A DNA stretch of 64,000 bases from Acanthaster planci. Lineage: Eukaryota > Echinodermata > Asteroidea > Valvatida > Acanthasteridae. Below are positions 24,701 through 36,588 of the stretch, piece after piece; position 1 is the stretch's first letter; every line of letters begins with the position of its first letter. The translations under genes and the position numbers were made by a program. Location of the stretch: the NCBI RefSeq assembly GCF_001949145.1, contig NW_019091355.1:4103374-4167373 (forward strand), given 5' to 3'. The notes below the pieces were generated by a model that was not told the DNA's origin, searched no databases, and saw only the letters and a list, made by a program, of their open reading frames with translations.

Positions 24701-27700
24701 ATCATTAAACGCTTACAGCAAAAGTTGTACGCAAGATATAAATCGGCCAGACCAATGAGGCAGGGGTTTGGCTGACTGTTAAGGCTATCTCTCTGGCTCA
24801 GCGGGATAATGCACTTAGTGTTTGATTTATAGAGTGAGTGGTGGCCAAGCGATGCTATCAGCTTGGACATGCTCCCCGCGGCAAGAGACAATCCCTACCA
24901 TGACCGACGTCCCTCACAAACCAGGTCGAGGAATCGGCGTTTAATTGCACAAGGGAATGAGGAGAGAAGTACATGTACACCTCCGGACTCAGTGCCACAT
25001 GTGTATACAAGTGAGGCTGATTAAAATGAAGAAGGCACTTGTGTCTTCTGTTTGAATTTTCTCTGCACAGTGGGCCTAACCGTCCCTCCTTCACGGCAAG
25101 TGTATTTCACAGCCATGTCCGTGTATTCTAGGCGGCTGTTTTTCCCCCCTTGGTCACTTTCACTGGAAGGAGCTTTGAATCTTGTTGAGAAAAGGGACAA
25201 ATCAACACTGAATCACTTAAATTGAGTGTAAATTGTTTAGAATTGAAGGGTCTGTTCTTTGGGATTTTTAAAAATTTCTTTGTTTTGTATGTTCTTGTTT
25301 AGTTTTTTTTTGCTGGTGCAGAAACTGCTTATGCCACAAAAAGCCCTGCCAGAAAATTAGCACACTCCATGTTTATCGCTCTTACATATGAAAGTATATT
25401 TGGAGTAGATGTAACAAAGAATGATACAGTTGTCGTCGTACTGCGTCCAGGATTTCCGTTCCAAGGCAAATGACAGACCAAGCTTTTCTTTTGGGGTATT
25501 TTCCCCACATACTGCTCGGCCTGGGTTTCTCTCTCTATACTATGCATCTTCTTGTTTCCAACAAATCAAACTCTTGATTTTGCGCGGCGAGACAGAGGGG
25601 CCATGACACCTCTCGGCGGGAGGTATCGATCCTGTCTGTTTGCACGGCTACAGTTCCTACTGCTGGCTTCCTGTAGATTTCTTTCTGTACGGCGGCTCAT
25701 TGTCAAAGACGGGGAAAAAAAAACCTGTCAAGAGACCATATAAGAGACCCGCGGACTCTCCACTCAATTTCCTGGCTTGACACTAGTATGCGGATCTCCG
25801 CGGAAACAGCTGTGAGAGCCGAGGCAGCTGAGCAGGGGGGGGATTCTGATGAAGTTGTCGGGTGCAAAACGCTTCCGATTAATCATACCAAACGGAAGAG
25901 AGGACCCAAGGAAGAGTGTTCACTCCGTTCGTAAGCAAATCATTCTATTCACATGTACCTGCAACCAGCATTGTGTCAGTGGGTTCATGGGATTAACATT
26001 TTCACCTTGATTGAAGTTCATTTACAGGTGCGTTTCTTCATGTGCAACTGATGATCAAATGGTTTATCCAGTGGTATTGAGTCAGTTTGAACAATCACTG
26101 AATTGACTGCAACTTTAAAATTAGATTTGTAGATTACATTAAGCGATTTATGAATTTTAAAAATTAGCCTGCTTGGACAAGCTTTGTTTCACACTCTCCG
26201 GAATCAGTAACAGAATACTTGTTAGGTGGTACATAAGGTATGCTTTGACACATCAGCATCTTCTTTCGTGCAATGCACACTAACCCGAGTCCCCTTGGGG
26301 TATGTAAAATCACACTGTAATCAGAGGATTGAGGACTGTCAATTTGAAGAAATGGTTCATCATTCAATAGGATGAGTTTGAACTTGCATCAAACTGCCCA
26401 TCCAAAGCTTCTGCATGAATTGAGGGGCTCAGTGGGCATGCCAATACCGTACCACTAACAATTTTGGAACTTGCTTTACTCAATATGCATTTTGCCTGTA
26501 TGGTAGTTTCCCGGGCATGAAATGTCAGTGGTAAGTGTGGGCATGCTGACTGAGCAGGGAAGCCAGCCACGAGAGACTGCTTCACCAGGCCATTACTGCA
26601 CCATTTACTGCACAGTGTGAGGTCTCCCACAACTGAAGGCCTACAAATGTCAGACGGAGTTGCCATGCACCTCTTCACAATGGCCCTGAATGGACATTCT
26701 AATGTGGAACAAGAGCTGCATTGAGAGTTTGTACTCTACAAATCAACACTACTGAAATTTCTTTTTTTTGGGGGGGGGACACACTTTTGGTGCCTATAAG
26801 GTATTTTTCAGTAAGTAACACTAACAAAACAAACAAAAAAGACGACTGACACATCGATTGCAGCGGCATAAGGGGGGGTTGGGGGCATGTGCCCCCCTCC
26901 CCCAGGGGATGCTTGTCCCCCCCACCCCGGTGCCTCACCCCCATTTGAAATCTGTGAATAATCTCGGTTGAAATGCAGCTGCAGCTTATTTTCCTGTGGT
27001 GCCACCTTGAAAAAAATGTGTGCGCACCCCTGGGTGCCCTCCTTAGTCCTAGTTGCGCCACAGACCAGTTAAAAATGAAACAGCCAGCCTAACCAGAAGC
27101 ACACTGCCCAGTTAAAATCCTAGTTCTTGCAATCATGAAAACAAATTCCATAAATTGGCTATTGTTGATCCAAGACTCAAGCCCAAGGGCACGAGTCTAA
27201 AGGTACTCCCACTTGACCAAAGTACCTCTTATTAGATCAATGCGACCATTACAAGATGGTGCAAAATGCATGATTCACGGGGGAAAACCCAACTTCTTCC
27301 TTGCTGGGACTATAATATCAAACAATATTCTCTGAGCCACATCATTCTTGTGACACAATCTTAACACGAGGTGCATCCATTTACAGAGAATGATACCAGT
27401 CAACTTCTCTTTTACTGTAATGGTGACACGCACAAAGTTGGAGTCTCACGTTGCATCCCAAACCTCAATTACACGTACTTGCTACGTTATAATTTTTTTT
27501 TTCCTTGCAAATACGATTTCTCGTCGCAGGTTCTGTCGTTCACAGTTGCTACTATGTCAACATCTACTGGCGGCGCTTGTTTTTGATGTTGCGTGCAGCT
27601 TTGTGCAAACAAAAAAGCTGTGCAGTATTCCTCCTCAAAAGCAACCATGTGGCATTTCTCCCAGCATGTTGACACTGTGCAGCGAATGTGAAATGTAAGT

Positions 27701-30700
27701 TCGCATAGCAGTTGATTGCTTTCATAAAATATGGGTCTTTGATTCGAAGTCTTCCATTGGCATATACATGTACAGTAGATATCTGAAATCACGTATTAAA
27801 ATGATCAATACACAAGAATTGCATTCAAGTTATGGGCTAATTTCAGTTTCCATCACAAAAAAACATGTATCAAAAAAATAAAGGCGCACATGTACATACA
27901 TCTACATGTACATGTACTTCATGTGCAACATATTAAACCTATCTTATACGGTTCGCCATTATTCAGTCATATAAAACAGAACTGCATAAATTACAGAGCG
28001 ATAAATGTGAGTGATGTACATATAGTGGTAGTGTCTGCCTGTTAACTACAGTGTACACCTTTGAAATGTGCAAACTTCACTGTGCACTTCATCTCTCACG
28101 GCAGCAAAGCATGTAGCCTACAGTGGCTTCAAGCCCTGCTCTGGTCCGTGGCTGAACAAACCGAATAGCAGGCTGAGCAGATCTGCAATCTAGCTAATAA
28201 GCTCCCCGCGGCCATGTTTCCTTTTCCTTGATTGCAGTGAGTCCCAGCAGAATACATGCTTGCGCAAAAACATAAGAGGTCGCTCAATCCCTGCTAAATG
28301 GCAATGCTTTGAGCACGGACCTTTTCATTATCACAGGCTGAACAACCAACCATCTCCATGGATTGTGTTCCCATGGTAACCTTTTGTAAACAACAGCACG
28401 TACATGTATGCAGCCCAGCAAAAGGCCTTTGCATCTGGGGAAATGAGGTGCCAAACTCAATGTTTCTTAATTTCAGCCAACCAACGAAGACTGCAGACAA
28501 GACACTCTTTTAACGAGCAGCAAAATAACGACTTCCAAGAGTGTACCTTCACAAAGCATTGTGATACCAAAACATTTCACTCCAAGGCCGAGGTATTTTG
28601 GTTGTACTTTGATAAACGTCGTGCTCCGTTGTGTGAAATCCAAAAACTAACCATTATCACATACAGGAAACTAATGAGAAGTTCCTTCACTTTCGAATGG
28701 GTATCTATAAAACACATACATGCATTTCTGTTCTGTACCTGCTACAGTAACCATCCAATTTGTAATTTGAACTGCGTAAGCATCTCATATTGATGACATT
28801 TCCGTGCATGATAGCCATCAATCACAGTTTGTTTGGATTCCGCCTGACAATACAGAAGCTGGAGACTGTTTCTCAATTTCACTGCCATAATACTAGCATC
28901 AAGATAAGAGCTGATACCTAACTGCGACATGAAACTCATTTTTGGAATTGTTACAAGCATTGCTTTGCAAGTCTGACATGTGCATGGGTGTGGGGTGGTT
29001 TAGCATTCAGGAACGGAATGCTGAAACACTTTGTGCTCCGGAACAGTGAACACACAAAATAAAGAAAATGAAAAACGGTCTAATGAAAGTGCAATCCTGA
29101 AAGTACCATTCCGTAATTGGCGATTTGGTCTCTGTTGGATGTGGTTGAAATTAAAAAAAAACAAACCATCAACAAGCCCGTAATGTCAAGTTTCTCTTTC
29201 TTAACTTTTAACTCTTTAAATCACAGTATGGGGGAGGGGTCACTCCTCTACAACTTATCATGAGTAAGGTTTCCCAGATTTATCAACGGTAATGTTCACT
29301 GGCAGGGAACTAAATTTCTTCCCAACAACAGGGGATTGTGCAACGTCTGACATTAAAAGAGAATTCCGGATGTGATCTAAGCCACTCAGAGGGTCAATGT
29401 TTAGGGAGTAAGATCATCCATCATCTTCTGTTCATGCAATTTTTTTCCCCATGGGTGACAGTGGAACAAGTATCTTTTGCTCAGATCAGGCACATCTGTG
29501 ACTATATATATGCCGCAGCGAGAAGGGGGAAGTACAACACAGCCAGGGCATACCGATCAATGAAACACACCCAGGATTTGTCACTATAAGGGGCTCACAT
29601 CAATATTGCCTGAAAACTGACACATCAGTGCACAACGTCTTGCACACTTGGACTGTAAACTTCATGAGAGGGATGACATGGCTGCAGGCTGCAAAATTTA
29701 CCTCCTGAAACAGATGGCACGATGTACATCACTGTGATGCTTGTCTTATCCAAAATCTGCGGAGAGCGTTCATTTGCTATGGTTGGAGTCCAGGCCTAAT
29801 GATACGACAGTTAGGAATTATAGATACGGATAACTCTAGGGGAGCTTTTTACAACGCTATAAAGTCCCTTAGGATGTGCTTGCTTGATTGAGTACGTCTG
29901 GCATGAAATACCAAAGTGCTTTTGCAACATTGCCACATACATGTAGCATATATTCATGTTGATGCCAAGTGCAGGGCATCAACAGTGGTCGATTGTGGTC
30001 CCACCGTTTTATGAGGAGGTACTTATACACAAAACGAATGGGCGTAGATGTACTGGCAGTTCAATTTTTCTACCACCATCTTGGGTAGGCCACTCATGGA
30101 AGGTTATTAGGGGTATTTGAACAAACATAATTTTTGATAGGGGACAACCAATTCAGCCAGGATGTGGTGATTATTAAGAAGGCCGTATTGTCAACATTAA
30201 CTCCACAAATCAAACCTTACTCGCATTCCTCTCTTGCAGTGTGAATACCAAACCATACTTAATCACTCTGTGTAACCATAAAATCTGATTTCTGCCGCCT
30301 GGTAACAGCACCGGTGAATATTGTGATGACCAATCATTTCCAGCAAATCATATTGATTTTAAGGCAGTGAATACCAATGAGTACACTTCGAGTGCTACTT
30401 CAGTTCAAGGCTTCAAACGCTGCCCCTACATTAAGCAGATGCACGTGGTGGAGTTTTCAGTGGCGGCCTTCAGTGGGCAAGAAAGCTGCGGAAGGGAAAA
30501 TGAATCCGGAAGACTAACGGTGAAAAAAAAAAAGAAACAACTATCTATCTGCACTGGTGCCTTGTCAGGAACACTGCAAACATTTCACCTGGGGCATGAT
30601 AAACCATCACATGTACCTGCACATGTTCTGCACAATCCACTTTGAGTTCAACAATTTCCTTACTCAGGAGACCTTTTTAAAATTTAATTTGTTATGGCCA

Positions 30701-32043
30701 ACATTTCCTTGTTGAGGAGAATAACCATATTTTTGGAGCATCATGAAGCAGATACTGGTGCATAATAAATTTTCTGTATTACAAATATTATTTGATCAGG
30801 AACCCCCCCAAATTCCAGTTGGTAATCAAGATATCACGTGTAAGTCTAACTCCATAGCTAGGGTAGAAAGCTATGAATAACCCAATAAGGCCATCGCTGC
30901 ACTCCTATTGTTTCTATTGTTGTTTTGAATCTACTGGCAAATGCTCTGTGAGGATACCGTTAAATTCACAATCCTGCTGTGTGATTGTTATTTGTAGGTT
31001 GTCAATTTTGGCACCGTCTTTGTGGCATCCAAAGTATTCTTAGTAGATCAAATTTTGTGTTTTATGTTCGTTGAATTTCTTTCTTGAGGTAAAGATGAAA
31101 GGTGATTTCAACATGATTTATTAAAGTCAATAAAACTTCAAACCCTGCACCGAAGTATCGACAAATTGGTACAGTTCTTATTGCTCAGTCCAGCCAAATA
31201 TGAATGTAATTCACTGTAACACAGTTCTGGATGGTTTTGACCAAAGTCCATGTTTCAATATTAGTTGAACAGGGGCTAATGTCACAAATAGCACCAGTTG
31301 ATATACAAGCTCGGCATAATTCATGCTTTTCAATTTGGTAGCACATTTAAATAGGTATGAAAACACACTTATATGCATACCAATCATAAAGTTCTTCTGA
31401 CATTTTTCATAATCTCATTGGTTTCTGATTCACATAGCCATGTAAAATAATCATATGGGTGCAGACATTTTGAGCATTTTTCAAATCAATTACTTCAAAA
31501 GAACAAACTATGCTCACAAAAATCTACATGAATAATTTTTAATTTTACTGTTTGGCATATTTGGTGAAAATATTGAAAGCAGCTTTAATATCATGCATCA
31601 ACTCATTCACTGGGGGTTTTAAAGACCGGTTCACTGTTTTTTACTGGGAAAACCAAAACAAACATTTCCCACAATGCACTAATGAAATGCAACTCCAATA
31701 GTTTTGTATGGACACAGGACAGCATATCTCATAAACTGAATAGATCAAGGGAATTGCATTCCCAAAATATAAAGTTGCCTCAGCATGATGAATTCTTCCT
31801 CCCCGAGTAATAAAAAAAATGAAGTCCCCAGTACCAACGTGTCTGCAACAAATAATGTGATTTACCGCTCGAAATACTGAAGTGCATACTTAGGAATGTT
31901 TGGAATAATTCAATGGTCTCGCGCCAATTTACGAGTGTGCTGTCTTCATGAGATAGCACGCATGCAGGGCAACAGACGCGCAAATGCGCGCCACACAACA
32001 CGTGCTTTGAAAGGGTCCACTACATTAACACCTGAGCACTTAC
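21718..32043 (-). other. PRKG1 intron 1
   Basis: 10.3 kb intron between the beta-type first exon and exon 2. I looked on the minus strand for an alpha-type alternative first exon (a Leu/Glu/Lys-rich heptad coil) and did not find one. It holds a C/G-run-rich dispersed repeat at about 26760-27063 and TACATGTA tracts at 23547-23560 and 27903-27916. The remainder is AT-leaning sequence without recognised genes; 30650-31700 is notably AT-rich and featureless. Confidence 0.75.
26760..27063. repeat. Dispersed repeat-like segment with G/C runs
   Basis: Read on minus it begins TGTGGCGCAACTAGGACTAA and contains self-complementary GGGGGCA/TGCCCCC blocks. Its style resembles the segment at 38578-38888 (ends near GGCGTATCCAGCGAGGGGG on minus) and 6475-6600. 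I cannot assign a class. Confidence 0.4.
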
Positions 32044-32327
32044 TGTTGCGGTTTCCTGTAACACTTGAGATTTCCCATGGCGGTTTCCTGAATTTCGTGG
32101 GCACTCTCTGCGGAGATACCAAGCCTTTTTTGCCGAGTCCTCTGCATGGCCTGTTTTGTGACCGGCCTGAGAACCGAGCGGTACTTGTCGAGTTCATTGT
32201 GGAGCCGCTGAATGAGGGAATCTTTCTCGTCCAGTTCCAGCTCCAACTCGTCGATGAGATCGTCCCTCTGACGCAACTCTTCGATTTTCTCCTGCAACGC
32301 GAACTGCAGGTCCCGCAAAGTGGCCAT
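32044..32327 (-). CDS. PRKG1: PRKG1 exon 1, beta-type N-terminus: leucine zipper and autoinhibitory segment
   Basis: Encodes residues 1-94 plus two bases of residue 95. The protein begins MATLRDLQ, nearly identical to mammalian PKG-I beta (MGTLRDLQ). A perfect heptad register is visible: L4, L11, L18, I25, L32, I39, L46, with L7, L28 and L42 on the neighbouring face. This is the dimerisation and anchoring zipper. The stretch KRLGISAES (67-75) corresponds to the pseudosubstrate region that blocks the catalytic cleft at low cGMP. I chose the ATG at 32327 because homology starts there and its context is good (A at -3, G at +4). An in-frame ATG at 32396 would add 23 residues but has a poor context. 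The exon ends at a consensus donor (GTAAGTG from 32043); reading through instead meets a stop at once (32042-32040). Confidence 0.95.
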
Positions 32328-33308
32328 CGTGATGCTTGCTGCAGCGCCGCTAGAGCCCAGCAATAACTCTCCAATCAGCCCCCTGCCAACTTTCATTGGG
32401 GCCAATTTTTGGCCTTCGGGCGGGCCCCGGTCAAAGAATGTTGTCGAGCCAGAAACGCATGTAATGCCAGCCGACAGAACTCAAACGGCCCTTCAGCCCT
32501 GACGATGTCTAGTCGATTTATACCAGTGTATCCGTTGGAATATGATGACCAACCAGCCGGCACAACATGTCGCGTGCGTGTGTGTACGGCGATACACCAA
32601 AAACACCCCCAACGTATCTCGCGCCCAAACCTGCAACTATCCCGTCTCCTCCGCTTTCATCGCTAAATTCCCCCCACTTTCATTCGATTAGCTGGCATGC
32701 ACACACACTCACATACCGGACGACGATGTTCAAGATCAAGTTTACGCGGAAATGCTTCACATTATCAAGTAGGCATGAGTTCCAGTTTCCGGTCCATTTG
32801 TATGCGAGTCAACGACGAGGAAAATACGCAAGGGGGCGAAAAGAACACTGTCTCACTGGAGAGGCCCTACAATTACGACACGTACTCGGCTACTGACTGC
32901 TGTTGTGAAGCAAGTTGGCTCCTCTGTGCAACAACCTCGCTCCGTTGTCTTCTGCTTACATCACTGCATGCAGGCCGACAATGCACGTTGCGTTACGAGT
33001 TCACATGCTCGCCTCGCAGGCGGAGACAGAGAACCCCTCTTGGCAGCAGAATAAACTCGCACGACGATAGCCAAACAAGACTGTGCCGGCATTTTATCAG
33101 CCAAAACAAACGTCCAGATGGTCGAGGCTCGTTTTCGTCACATGGCATTAAAGGCTTTGGCGTATTTGATTTCCACTTCTTGGCTCCGTTGTCACGTTAC
33201 ACAAGAGCATCTTTTTGGCGTCACGATCTGTCCGTATTCCAAAACGGGGAAACTGGCTATTGGATTAACACCGGGACTTTTTTTTTATTATTTATTTATA
33301 TAAATTGA
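32328..33308 (-). promoter_or_regulatory. PRKG1 5' leader and CpG-rich promoter region
   Basis: Directly upstream of the exon 1 ATG the sequence becomes visibly richer in CpG than the introns. It contains a GC-box-like GGGCGGG (32418-32424) and CCAAT/ATTGG boxes near 32393-32406. In frame with PRKG1 a stop (TGA) occurs near 32485, so the leader cannot extend the protein beyond that point. No TATA box was evident at a suitable distance. The transcription start cannot be fixed from sequence alone. Confidence 0.5.
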
Positions 33309-33707
33309 GGACAAAATAGTGTCACAGGTAAGCTGAACCTGGCTCTTATAAGGTATGGGGTTATCCATCGCTCTTTTCAACAAGCCATGGGCTTTATGGT
33401 GTTTAATAAACCTGAACGGTTTATTTTTTTTTCTAGGGGACCTATTTGCACCAATGTGCTATCCAAACAAAGACGAAAGAGAACGTGAAAATGTTCGATG
33501 AATTACAGTTTAGGTTACTGGAGTCTGTCAACAGGACACCGAACAGACGTAACCACACGATCAGTGTCTGTTATGACCCGCTGGAACTGGAACAACTTGC
33601 ACGGGGAAAGTAGGGTATGCATAACGAGGCAGGAAAAGGGGGGCCAAACGACGGTGGCCGGCAAATCAATTTCTTTAACCGAGCAGGCCCATGGGCCTTG
33701 AGCTGGA

Positions 33708-33723
33708 CCAAGAGAGGGCGCTA
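33708..33723 (+). promoter_or_regulatory. CTCF-like core site
   Basis: CCAAGAGAGGGCGCTA fits the core consensus CCANNAG(A/G)(G/T)GGC(A/G)(C/G) at all fixed positions. It lies 1.4 kb upstream of the PRKG1 start. Confidence 0.45.
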
Positions 33724-34989
33724 GTATCTTAGCACAGGAGGCTCCTTTGGTCGGAACTGAACTTCGCTGGTTCACGAACGCCTAGGAAATGCACGCGTCA
33801 CAGTCGCATTGCTACCAATAAATTTAACACTCCTGACCAACGCGGCTCTTTTCAACCGATGAGGGGGTGCTTCTGCTCGAGACGGATATACCTGGCTGCT
33901 GTTTGTGAACATGAATTATGTTATCAACTGAATTGTTCTTCCGATTAACGCACGGCACAGCCGCACTACAAAAACACAAGTTCCCATTCCACTGGTATAG
34001 GAAAATTCTATTGCTCGGTATTCACTTTTGAAATCAAAGATATGCAAGTAACTTTTTCAGGATTTACTCAGTCGTTGTATATGAAGCACTGTTCCACATT
34101 CGTGCAATGGAAAGAATACTCATGAGGTGACAAAGGTAACTTAACGGAACATGCCCTCCATTATTCCATAAATATTCCTAATTTTGGATTGCGTTAATCC
34201 AACAGTGAAAAACCTTTCTCGCTCATGCTTAGATGGCGCCTAACATTTGTTTAAGAGTTGACACTTCCGATACCTCACCAAATTCCATGTTTCCCACATG
34301 CTGTCACCTGTCTTCTAACGAGTTCGGAAAAGAAAAAAGGCGGTTAAAGACAGACGTGTTGCAGAGAAACTAAACTCATCAATCTTTTTATTTGTTGACT
34401 GTTGCAATCATTCCTGATTTCATATTTTGCCAATGCCAGACTGATATCGCACCTCGTCAAAACCCAGCTCCATTCATCGCGCGAGTCCTTGGCTGCAACA
34501 AATCAATCTCGACTAAACGCCGTTCGTTGTTAGACTGGCTCCCAAGACGCCCTTGGTGCTCCGTGATTTTAACCCTAAACACATTTTCCCTCGGGTTAAC
34601 TTTCCATGAGCTCCTCGTCCCTAAACCCTCAACTCTCATGTTTCACCTCCCGTGTTTTCAATAAACCCGGCTGTCGGCTTGATTTCGGCCACTTTTTAAT
34701 TAAACAATTCCATCTGATACCTTTCCCTCTCCCAGTGGATTTTTCGAGTGCACTTCGCGCTGTCGGAAATGGGTGTCTTTCTCGCACAATTCCTGCAATC
34801 AGTTTTCACCATGTGAGCTGAAAAGCGAGCAGTTTTGGAATTCTTGATTTGCCACTCTAGACCACTGAACAAACACGACCCTTTGCCGTGCCAAATTAAA
34901 GCAATATTATTTAGCGTTCGTTACGAAACCCGTAAATCTCTGAAAATTTCTCACTCTGGTAAGAACGTACAACACACTTGTATTCAGAA

Positions 34990-35302
34990 GTAAGCCTTTT
35001 GCGAACCTATTTTGAATAAAATCTGGTACACCGAGATCTTTAAATTTACGTGAAACGATTTGAATTATCCATATTAAAGACACTGTTGCTACATCTAATG
35101 ATTTGGGGCAAACTTTTGCTTAGTTACATAAAAGACGCCTCGCACCATTACACACTGTTTTCACTGGATAAGAAGGGCACAAAGGAACCGGTACATTCCT
35201 GAGATGGTGGTCGTTATGCAAAAGCTTGCCTTGAATCACGAGGTAGAGCAAGAGTGTCTCTAGTATGGGTATTTATTCAAATTTAACTCGCAAAAGGCTT
35301 AC
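34990..35302. mobile_element. Fold-back (long palindromic) element, copy 2
   Basis: Ends GTAAGCCTTTTGCGA and TCGCAAAAGGCTTAC are a perfect 15-base inverted pair. The internal sequence shares AATAAAATCTGGTACAC, the ACTGTTGCTA block and the CAAAAGCTTGCC / GAATCACGAGGTA block with the copy at 12333-12692, in the same order. It is shorter by a deletion in the right arm. Confidence 0.75.
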
Positions 35303-36137
35303 TGCATCCAGCGCTATTTCTTGTCCAATTTACAAACAGCCAAAGTATAACGGGAAAGAAACTTAAAGTTCATTAATGGATAGCAGTAAACGTATAAAAG
35401 TGGCATAAATGAAGATCTTTTATATTTTTTCTGTAATATTCTCAGGGTTTATCGCTAGGGTACAACGGACATGATGACAACAGAATGAGCACCAAATTGC
35501 ATTGACGTTTAAAGCATGGAAGAGGCGCGGATAGATCAATAGTAACCAGGTTAGCCTCTGGCTTGGTTTAACTACAGGCGGTAAATGGAGCCAGCTGAAG
35601 CTACATTAAGTCACTCATTAATCCAGTGTCAGTTTTTTGTCAAGAACCGTAAAACTGCTTAGGTTTCATCACTACATGCACCAAACATCACTTCGGATGA
35701 GGTTTTTTTTTTGGGGGGGGGTAAACAAAACACTAGCTGGTGCCGTAGTGGACAGGCGTTTTTTGACCGGGCCTGGGCTCTGAACTAAGTACATGTAAGT
35801 TACCAATCTTTCCCTGCATGAGTGAGATTCACCACTTCTTTCTCGTCGCAAATGCTCTCCTCGGGGATATCGATTTGCACAGAAAACGTTTACCACTACT
35901 GGACGTTATGACACATGGCAATTACATGTCTAACGTGCGTGACTGTACAGTCGCCAGGTCCCTTCTATCGCCACTTACAGTGAAAACCAATCAAATTTGA
36001 TAATAGGTGGCCAAAGCTGGGCCTGGCGAATATACGGTCACGCACGTTGCACACTCGTAATGCTATGCAGTGTATGGCACGCGCTGGATCCGCATTTTAA
36101 GCTTCGATTTCTCCATGTATCACGTGATCTCCTTCAA

Positions 36138-36153
36138 CAGCGCCCTCTCCCGG
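36138..36153 (-). promoter_or_regulatory. CTCF-like core site, reverse orientation
   Basis: On the minus strand: CCGGGAGAGGGCGCTG, one mismatch to CCANNAGRKGGCRS. It is opposite in orientation to the other sites in the flank. Confidence 0.4.
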
Positions 36154-36580
36154 TAAAATTGACATGGCCAAAACAGCAGCGTGTTTTGGTAACCCCGAAC
36201 CAGAAACATCTTTGCAATGTCAAAACAATAACCTGCAGGAACATGTATAGGGCATATAGACATCAGAAGAATGAGATTTATGGTTACGAACAACCAGAAA
36301 CGGTTACGTCATCTGACGGAGGCAAGTGCAAGGAAGCAGACGACACTGTTGATGAACATAATTTTCACACAATATTGAGCATGTTTCCCACCAGTGCTAC
36401 ACTCTCTTTTCACGTACGTTCTACAAGAAAGTATCTCTTTGATTCGCTGCATGAAACAACAAATTTGGAAGTGTATAATTCACTCATTTGAGAGGCGACA
36501 AAAATTGCCTGTATATTTTCCGCCATTTTGAACCGGCGCTGAATCAACTCCAACCTTCGGTTCTCGTTCGGTCGGAAAAG

Positions 36581-36588
36581 TGACGTCA
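36581..36588. promoter_or_regulatory. Perfect CRE palindrome TGACGTCA
   Basis: Full palindromic CREB/ATF site in GC-rich context 4.3 kb upstream of the PRKG1 ATG. Two more lie in intron 2 (15093-15100 and 18554-18561). Confidence 0.4.

Larger units (their letters stand above)
1057..32327 (-). other. PRKG1: PRKG1 gene, 5' part (six coding exons, 3' part off the window)
   Basis: Six minus-strand exons join with consistent phases (exon ends at phase 2, 1, 1, 2, 0, 0) into 271 codons without a stop. Order of parts: heptad coiled coil (about residues 4-49), basic and autoinhibitory segment (about 64-75), CNB-A (about 104-189), linker helices (190-245), start of CNB-B (246-271). PKG-I is a cytosolic Ser/Thr kinase activated by cGMP downstream of nitric-oxide and natriuretic-peptide guanylate cyclases. 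The N-terminus starting MATLRDLQ assigns it to the type-I beta form rather than PRKG2. Introns are about 10.3, 11.8, 6.2, 0.5, 1.5 and more than 1.1 kb. The second half of CNB-B and the kinase domain are absent and should lie past position 1. Confidence 0.96.

Noticed and set aside
31896-32374. Long open frames overlapping PRKG1 exon 1 in other frames and on the plus strand
   Set aside because: They are shadows of the exon: homology, start context and splice donor support only the minus reading from 32327.
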